Source of the DNA: Oligoflexales bacterium
GTDB taxonomy: Bacteria > Bdellovibrionota_B > Oligoflexia > Oligoflexales > RGVZ01
NCBI GenBank assembly: GCA_947468665.1
Contig: CANILH010000015.1
Coordinates: forward strand, 1-47,909
Reading direction: 5' to 3'
DNA length: 47,909 nucleotides
Part shown: positions 43,142-47,909 of the stretch, in pieces
Numbering within the stretch: the stretch's first letter is position 1
Layout: the number at the start of each line of letters is the position of its first letter
Made by a program: the position numbers and the translations under genes
The notes under the pieces: model-generated
Told to the model about the DNA's origin: nothing
Seen by the model: the letters and a program-made list of their open reading frames with translations, nothing else
Database searches by the model: none

Positions 43142-44716
43142 TCAATGGTGAGCGGTCTTACTATTCGTATTGCCGTGGCCAGTAATATTATTGGGAGCCA
43201 GAGCCCTGAGATCTCCAAGCAAAGCGGTACTAAGAGCCTCATCGATGCGCCTGATATCGCGCTGCGCCGCTTCCTTGGGAAGGAGTGTATCAACACCAAC
43301 CTTCAGCCCGAGTTTGAGAATGTTGTTATCAAGCAATTCCGCATGCCCGGAGACCTCGGCTAAATGAGGCTCAGTGGCCGGCACCTTGAGAACCCCCTCA
43401 GCGCCGCGGCCGGTCTTAGGGTTAGAAAGCTCTTTGGCAAAGCGATTCACCCGCTCCTGAATATCGCCAGGGATGGTCACATCAATAAGCCATGTTGGCA
43501 ACACATGGAACATGCGACCAGTTACACTTGGCTTAATGATCTTAACGATTTTACTTGATGCCTGAACCGATCCACCACTGAAGTTCGTCTTCATGAGAAT
43601 CTGAGTCCGACCGGTATCCATCTTAAGACCCATAATAGAGATGGTTGAGCGGGTATAAATATTATAGTCGCGGCTCGCGCCGTCCGCGATATCGATAGCC
43701 GCGTTCATCGCAAGAGACTTATCCGGGTTCTGTGGCACTAATTTTCCGTCCGCGGTGTAAAACTCAAGACTGGATATTTGCGACGTCGAGTCAACAAAAC
43801 CCTTCATCAGCATCCTATTCTCACTGTCACGCAACTCAAAATCATTGCGCAACACGTCACGAAGCGACTCAAGGTAGGCATACAGATCAGGATAGTCACG
43901 TTCGATGGCGCTATTGTTCAGACCCATTTTAAAATTAACAAAACTGACCGCGGCGTTAGCTTTTGCCGACGCCTTGAATACAGAGATAACCTTAAAATAC
44001 TTAGTCCCTAATTTTGTGAATCCGGGCAAACCTTCAGTGTATTGATCCATATAGGCACGACTTGCCGGATCGAGTTTTGAGAAAAGGCTTTGTCGCGTTG
44101 TGTTTGCTTTACGCGCGGCCACCGCTTTGGGCGAGAGCAAAAGCAGTAGTTTTTTTGCGCTATCTACAAATCCCGAAGGCTTAATCCCTTTTAGCTGAAC
44201 GTCGCCAGAGACTAACGTGTCATAGACATCATTTCCCTCGGATTGACCGGCGAATTTACGCAGACCAAGACTGAGCTGACCATCCCCGAAGTCCGCTGTT
44301 GTGGCCTTTGACGATGACTTGCCGGTAGAAGAGTCAATTGAAACCTGGTAGGCACCGGGCTGCTGATCACCCAAAAACGTAATCTGCCGAACTTTGCTGC
44401 CCGGGATCTTACGCAAAATCCCACTGTCGTATACCTGCTGAAAGTCAAACTCCCTGGCCGCGTCTCCCCAAAAATCCAGGGCCGCCTGAACGTCATCAGA
44501 TTTGCGTAGACAGCAAGATACAGAGTGCCACAGTTGCGCGAAATTAAGGGCGGTCTCAAGGGATGCCTTGTCGTCAACGGACTTTAACGACTCGACGATG
44601 GTCTGCGCGCCGACAGTTGGCGTCCAAAAAATCACGGCAAGAAGACAAATCAGGCGTAGCCTCAGAAATGCCGTTTGTGGCGGGACGAATTTTTTCGAGT
44701 TGTCAGCCCTTAACAT
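43142..44716 (-). CDS. Exported protein of unknown function
   Basis: The ATG at 44716 has GGAGG at good spacing; an in-frame ATG at 44743 does not. The 524-residue product has a signal peptide (cut near VGA-QT). The mature protein is alpha/beta with few cysteines (SCCLRKS near the start) and regular hydrophobic strands in the last 250 residues (SGGSVQASSKIVKIIKPSV, PTWLIDVTIPGDIQ). No family recognised. It lies 28 bp after the barrel gene and 127 bp before the next gene of the same strand. Confidence 0.68.
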   Translation of the reverse strand: MLRADNSKKFVPPQTAFLRLRLICLLAVIFWTPTVGAQTIVESLKSVDDKASLETALNFAQLWHSVSCCLRKSDDVQAALDFWGDAAREFDFQQVYDSGILRKIPGSKVRQITFLGDQQPGAYQVSIDSSTGKSSSKATTADFGDGQLSLGLRKFAGQSEGNDVYDTLVSGDVQLKGIKPSGFVDSAKKLLLLLSPKAVAARKANTTRQSLFSKLDPASRAYMDQYTEGLPGFTKLGTKYFKVISVFKASAKANAAVSFVNFKMGLNNSAIERDYPDLYAYLESLRDVLRNDFELRDSENRMLMKGFVDSTSQISSLEFYTADGKLVPQNPDKSLAMNAAIDIADGASRDYNIYTRSTISIMGLKMDTGRTQILMKTNFSGGSVQASSKIVKIIKPSVTGRMFHVLPTWLIDVTIPGDIQERVNRFAKELSNPKTGRGAEGVLKVPATEPHLAEVSGHAELLDNNILKLGLKVGVDTLLPKEAAQRDIRRIDEALSTALLGDLRALAPNNITGHGNTNSKTAHH

Positions 44717-44744
44717 AGATCCTCCATCTGGCGGCATCGCCATC

Positions 44745-45359
44745 CTAAAGCTTAATTCCCATGCCTATCACGAACGTTTTGCGACCAAGATCAACAGCGT
44801 TATCCTGGACAGTGCCCTTGCACTGGCTGGCGTTTACTTCCGTGAAAAAACGCAAAACCCCCGAATCATATGAAACAGCGACCCCGGCCTCCAGCAGCGG
44901 AACCGACGCTGTTGGCACTCCCGAGCCAAGCACAAGAACTGAGCCAGCGGCACCTTCCACGCTTATGCTCATCCGCCTGGACATTGGAATGGCGCCGAAT
45001 ATGCCGAACTTCGATGGAATGAGCTTAACGTTGTAACTGACATCTGCGATGTCGATTGTCCCGGCGGTAAATGGGAGGTCATTGCCGATGAAAAACCCAA
45101 ATTGATTATCCGAGTAGTAGCTAAGCTTTGATCTGTATCCGATTATGGTCCCTTGAACCCCGGTGTAATTTGACATGGAGAGACCACCTTGAATGGTGAA
45201 GTCACCTTGCTTCGCGTTAAACGAATAGCGGGGAATCGCGGTACTCTTCGCGGGTTCTGCTAAGAGCGTCTCGCAAGTCAGAAAGCAAAAGGAAGCCGCG
45301 CCAAGCCTACACGCGCGACGCGTATTATCTCCTATGACTTTTGAATAATTCTGAACCAC
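44745..45359 (-). CDS. Outer-membrane beta-barrel-like protein
   Basis: GGGAGG ends next to GTG 45365, while GTG 45359 sits 6 bp from it, so 45359 is the likely start. The 204-residue product has a signal peptide (cut near LLA-EP) and then a chain of amphipathic strands with aromatic ends and Gly turns (DFTIQGGLSMSNYTG, YRSKLSYYSDNQFGFFIG, MSISVEGAAGSVLVLGSG), finishing in KTFVIGMGIKL. This is the pattern of a small 8-strand barrel. It is the first gene of the probable operon. Confidence 0.68.
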   Translation of the reverse strand: MVQNYSKVIGDNTRRACRLGAASFCFLTCETLLAEPAKSTAIPRYSFNAKQGDFTIQGGLSMSNYTGVQGTIIGYRSKLSYYSDNQFGFFIGNDLPFTAGTIDIADVSYNVKLIPSKFGIFGAIPMSRRMSISVEGAAGSVLVLGSGVPTASVPLLEAGVAVSYDSGVLRFFTEVNASQCKGTVQDNAVDLGRKTFVIGMGIKL

Positions 45360-45806
45360 GTCCACCCTCCCGGGTGATGAATCGGAGGGCCTGACAGGAT
45401 CTTGAGGATTTTTGGGTGTTTATTTAAACGATCCAAAATAATTAATAATATCAGACACATCCAAGCCAGACATGGCGTCACTATTTTACTGGTAGATGGC
45501 CTTGCAGGGACTGTCGCATGCCTCCGATTGCTTGTTTTTTATGTTTGGGACCACCCCATTTCAACGTGAATACCCACTCATTAAAAGGACGAAGTCTCCG
45601 GCCACCCTGTCCAAAAACCGACGGGGTGACAGGATGTTTGACAGCGCCGCCTCGCAATCGCCCTTAGCGCGAAATCTATATTTGCTATTAAATACGGATA
45701 GTTAACAAATAAAAATACAAAACTGCTTGACCTTAGCGCTCAGGGCACTAGATTTGCACGCCATTCTGAGTGACCAGTCACTAAACAACCCAATAGAGGA
45801 CCGTTT
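45360..45806. other. Divergent intergenic region
   Basis: This 447-bp stretch separates the envelope operon from the large lipoprotein gene. A 69-codon frame at 45496-45705 lacks a ribosome-binding site and protein-like pattern. The promoters of both flanking units must lie here; no convincing boxes were recognised. Confidence 0.5.
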
Positions 45807-47549
45807 ATGCTTTCAGTCAAAAAAACCTCACGCGCCGCCCTTCAATTTACGATGCTCTCCGCCCTTGCCTCATGCGGCCTCTTTGGCGGCCATTCAGGAG
45901 GCTCTTCCGGAAATGGTAATCCTCCCGGAACTGACGACAGCGCACCTGGCGCGCCATACCTTGGCGGAGCGGTCGTCGGATCCGTTCGCCTGACTCCGCC
46001 CGGAGCAACGTCCAGTACAACAGATCTGGGAACAAGCGATACCGTCGCCTGTATCGACTTGAAAACAGGTCTTGCCACACGCCTGGAAGTCTTTGAATAC
46101 TACGAAAATCAGGAGTTCACACCAAAACCCCTGACCCTTGGCGCGCCCAATAGCAACCCATGGGAACGGGCCACAAAGGTCGCGGAACGTCTCAAGACAC
46201 TTGACCCTGCTCTGTCAAAAGCACTTACGCAGAGCATCGCGGATTTTTCCAAAGGCTTTCGTCAGCTGCCTAGCTCTAAATTAATGGCCCTGCCCCCAAT
46301 CGACACAAACGTCGCGTTGCCCGCGGGTTGTTTTTACCTCGACGCGGCTCGCGTTATGCCCGCTGCGGGCTCAACCTCCGGCGCGCTCTATGTCGATTCT
46401 GAAATCTGGAACGCGATGAATTCAGATCAACAGGTCGGCCTAATCTTGCATGAGGCCCTCAATAGAATTTTAAAACCCGCGGTAATCCCAGAAAGCGAAC
46501 GTGGCCGCTATCGGGGGCCGGTGGATGGCATGCGGTCCGCCGTAGGCGAAACTTCTCCGTTAAAGTTTCTCAGAATTGAAGTGGTCATGACTCCTCCGCA
46601 ATTTAGGCAATGGCACTCAGGCCTGGTCGCGGCTGATGGCTTCTCAACCAAGAAAATCTCGCAATACATCGATGAGGTCCGCAAACTAGGCCAGCTTTTT
46701 TATGAATCTGGAGGAAAAGAGTTTTTATTAAATTTTGAACTTACGTTTTATGGAGAAAACCCAAGCCTACCCCAAAAGGGATTTGTCATTAATAACTCAG
46801 GTGAAAACAGTGACCTCGCCGCTAAAACCGAACTTTTCTCCACGCTGACTTTAAACGGAGTCACAATGTTCCACGAGAACGGAATGCTCGCGCTGACTTG
46901 GACAGGACATGCAACGAGTCGCTCAGATAACATGCCTGACAGAAGAGCTGAATACTCAAAATGGAAACTTAAGGACGGTACTGTGGGCTATGTCGCGGAC
47001 AATGTAGCGTTCAATGATAAAGGGACTCTTATCGGCATGGACTACGGGCTATTCTCGTCCCCAATCAAAATAAAAACAGACTCCGTGGACGTTACAAGCA
47101 CCCCCATTGAATCCATTGAAGACCAGATTTTGGATGAGAACTTGAGACCGATAAGAGCCTCCATGCACAGCTTTAATTTCGCGCCCGGTCAGCTTCTTGA
47201 ATGCAAACTTTGCACCGGTAACTTAACACTGGGTCAGTTTGAATTGACCTTAACCTTAAGTGGCACCCGTATACACGCATGGGACGACCAAAAAATATCC
47301 AACACAGGGTTAACGTCACTTAAGCTGGCGGACGGATCACTTCTTGAGGGCGTTGACGCCGAACTTTCCACCACGTCCGTAATTTCAGCAACACCACGTC
47401 AGAATTACGACTTAATCTGCCCTAACACGACTCCACAGCCCATTTCAAAAATCAAATTTAACGAGTCGGGCTCGGTGTCATCTTTCTTTAACTCAACAGG
47501 CGGAACAGTGCCCGTTTGTAGCGGCTATAAAATCCAAAAGCACATTTAA
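45807..47549 (+). CDS. Large lipoprotein of unknown function
   Basis: The 580-residue product has a signal peptide with classic lipobox ALASC (C23), a Gly/Ser/Asn-rich spacer (about 24-45), then a domain with VACIDLKTG, AGCFYLDAARVMP and a helix LILHEALNRIL (about 214-224). The HEALNR helix recalls the HExxH-like motifs of zinc proteins, but the second histidine is replaced by Arg, so a peptidase is not supported. The second half is beta-rich, with strands such as GMLALTWTGHATSRSD and QFELTLTLSGTRIHAW and a CKLC motif. A strong terminator follows. Family not recognised. Confidence 0.75.
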   Translation: MLSVKKTSRAALQFTMLSALASCGLFGGHSGGSSGNGNPPGTDDSAPGAPYLGGAVVGSVRLTPPGATSSTTDLGTSDTVACIDLKTGLATRLEVFEYYENQEFTPKPLTLGAPNSNPWERATKVAERLKTLDPALSKALTQSIADFSKGFRQLPSSKLMALPPIDTNVALPAGCFYLDAARVMPAAGSTSGALYVDSEIWNAMNSDQQVGLILHEALNRILKPAVIPESERGRYRGPVDGMRSAVGETSPLKFLRIEVVMTPPQFRQWHSGLVAADGFSTKKISQYIDEVRKLGQLFYESGGKEFLLNFELTFYGENPSLPQKGFVINNSGENSDLAAKTELFSTLTLNGVTMFHENGMLALTWTGHATSRSDNMPDRRAEYSKWKLKDGTVGYVADNVAFNDKGTLIGMDYGLFSSPIKIKTDSVDVTSTPIESIEDQILDENLRPIRASMHSFNFAPGQLLECKLCTGNLTLGQFELTLTLSGTRIHAWDDQKISNTGLTSLKLADGSLLEGVDAELSTTSVISATPRQNYDLICPNTTPQPISKIKFNESGSVSSFFNSTGGTVPVCSGYKIQKHI

Positions 47550-47560
47550 TCTGGAGTTCC

Positions 47561-47604
47561 GAGGGACACCCGAGGCTCATAGGAGCGAGGTGTCTCTTTT
47601 TTTT
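47561..47604 (+). terminator. Terminator after the large lipoprotein gene
   Basis: GGGACACC with CGA (47563-47573 region) pairs with the CGAGGTGTCTC arm ending near 47596, followed by a run of Ts. It starts 12 bp past the stop codon. Confidence 0.8.
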
Positions 47605-47668
47605 GACAACCCCATGCGCCATACCCCACAAGTTCATGTTTTGTGCGTTACGTCGGCGTCGCATGTAG

Positions 47669-47909
47669 CGCCCATTTCCTGAGCACTACACGCGACAAGC
47701 GTTCAAATATGGGAACGCACCATCAATCCAACAATACCATTTCAGTTCGGGAGATATTCTTAACTCCTTGCGACGTCACTATGGACTGCCTCATGAATTC
47801 TTGCCATTTGGCTTAGAGCGTAAAGCGGCAATGAAACCAAAACGCAAGTTTCGGGCATTGGTTTCTCGGCAGTCGCGCTCGAGTCAATTGCTAAATGCTG
47901 CAGAGATGG
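47669..47909 (+). other. Possible partial ORF at the right edge
   Basis: This frame is open from a TAG at 47666 to the end of the window and reads with a protein-like pattern in the middle (DILNSLRRHYGLPHEFLPFG, KPKRKFRAL). The first in-frame ATG is at 47831, with no ribosome-binding site. It may be the start of a gene or chance; nothing identifiable otherwise in 47605-47909. Confidence 0.2.

Noticed and set aside
45496-45705. 69-codon ORF in the gap before the large lipoprotein
   Set aside because: No ribosome-binding site, no protein-like pattern or signal, and it lies in a probable divergent promoter region.
45807-47549. HEALNR helix as a zinc peptidase motif
   Set aside because: The second histidine of HExxH is absent and no third ligand is apparent.

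Overview
The window reads as chromosomal DNA of a motile, diderm bacterium. It has a lipid-anchored and outer-membrane protein repertoire, a TonB-dependent receptor, ClpS/ClpA, MurJ and a MotA/MotB pair. The mix of a TIGR02147/DUF4423-type regulator, a lipoprotein caspase, a 7TMR-DISM kinase, DUF2845 and DUF6624 relatives and many cysteine-containing exported proteins of unknown function points to the Bdellovibrionota/Oligoflexia. That assignment is inference from gene content; no rRNA or tRNA gene was seen.

Layout. 1-1.6 kb: the truncated start of a P-loop ATPase, an ORF relic, repeated near-palindromes and two small exported proteins. 1.66-5.4 kb: cobalamin-dependent methionine synthase. 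5.6-8.2 kb: three unusual exported or anchored proteins (a Pro-Gly-Pro-Val repeat lipoprotein, a His/Lys repeat protein and a three-module cysteine-pair protein), separated by clear terminators. 8.2-9.2 kb: a regulator shaped like XRE-ImmA/IrrE whose zinc-peptidase motif is gone. 9.4-13.8 kb: motA-motB and clpS-clpA. 13.9-17.7 kb: an SH3-like protein, an M64 peptidase, a small ORF and a DUF1853 protein. 17.8-19.4 kb: murJ. 19.5-23.6 kb: a TonB receptor, a propeller-like lipoprotein and a BtuF-like binding protein, probably one uptake system. 23.6-24.9 kb: a lipoprotein caspase. 25.1-28.6 kb: hydroxyacyl-CoA dehydrogenase, crotonase, a PhaF/histone H1-like basic protein and mutY. 28.7-32.7 kb: a sensor kinase and exported proteins of unknown function. 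32.8-35.3 kb: an accessory patch with DUF2845, a start-less DUF6624 relic in the same frame, a duplicated gene tail and two unknown genes. 35.3-37.5 kb: a metzincin and a TIGR02147 regulator with an inverted repeat touching its start codon. 37.5-45.4 kb: a minus-strand, probably co-transcribed set of five envelope genes. 45.8-47.5 kb: a large lipoprotein with its own terminator.

The most promising unusual system is the five-gene envelope cluster at 37545-45359. Its fourth gene fuses a complete lipoprotein signal peptidase (all LspA active-site positions kept) to extra membrane helices, a HAMP-like linker and a peroxiredoxin/thioredoxin-like domain with a CPIC motif. It begins directly after the stop codon of a large exported protein and is followed by a large lipoprotein, so lipoprotein maturation, thiol redox chemistry and these exported partners may be physically linked. 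Function remains inference.
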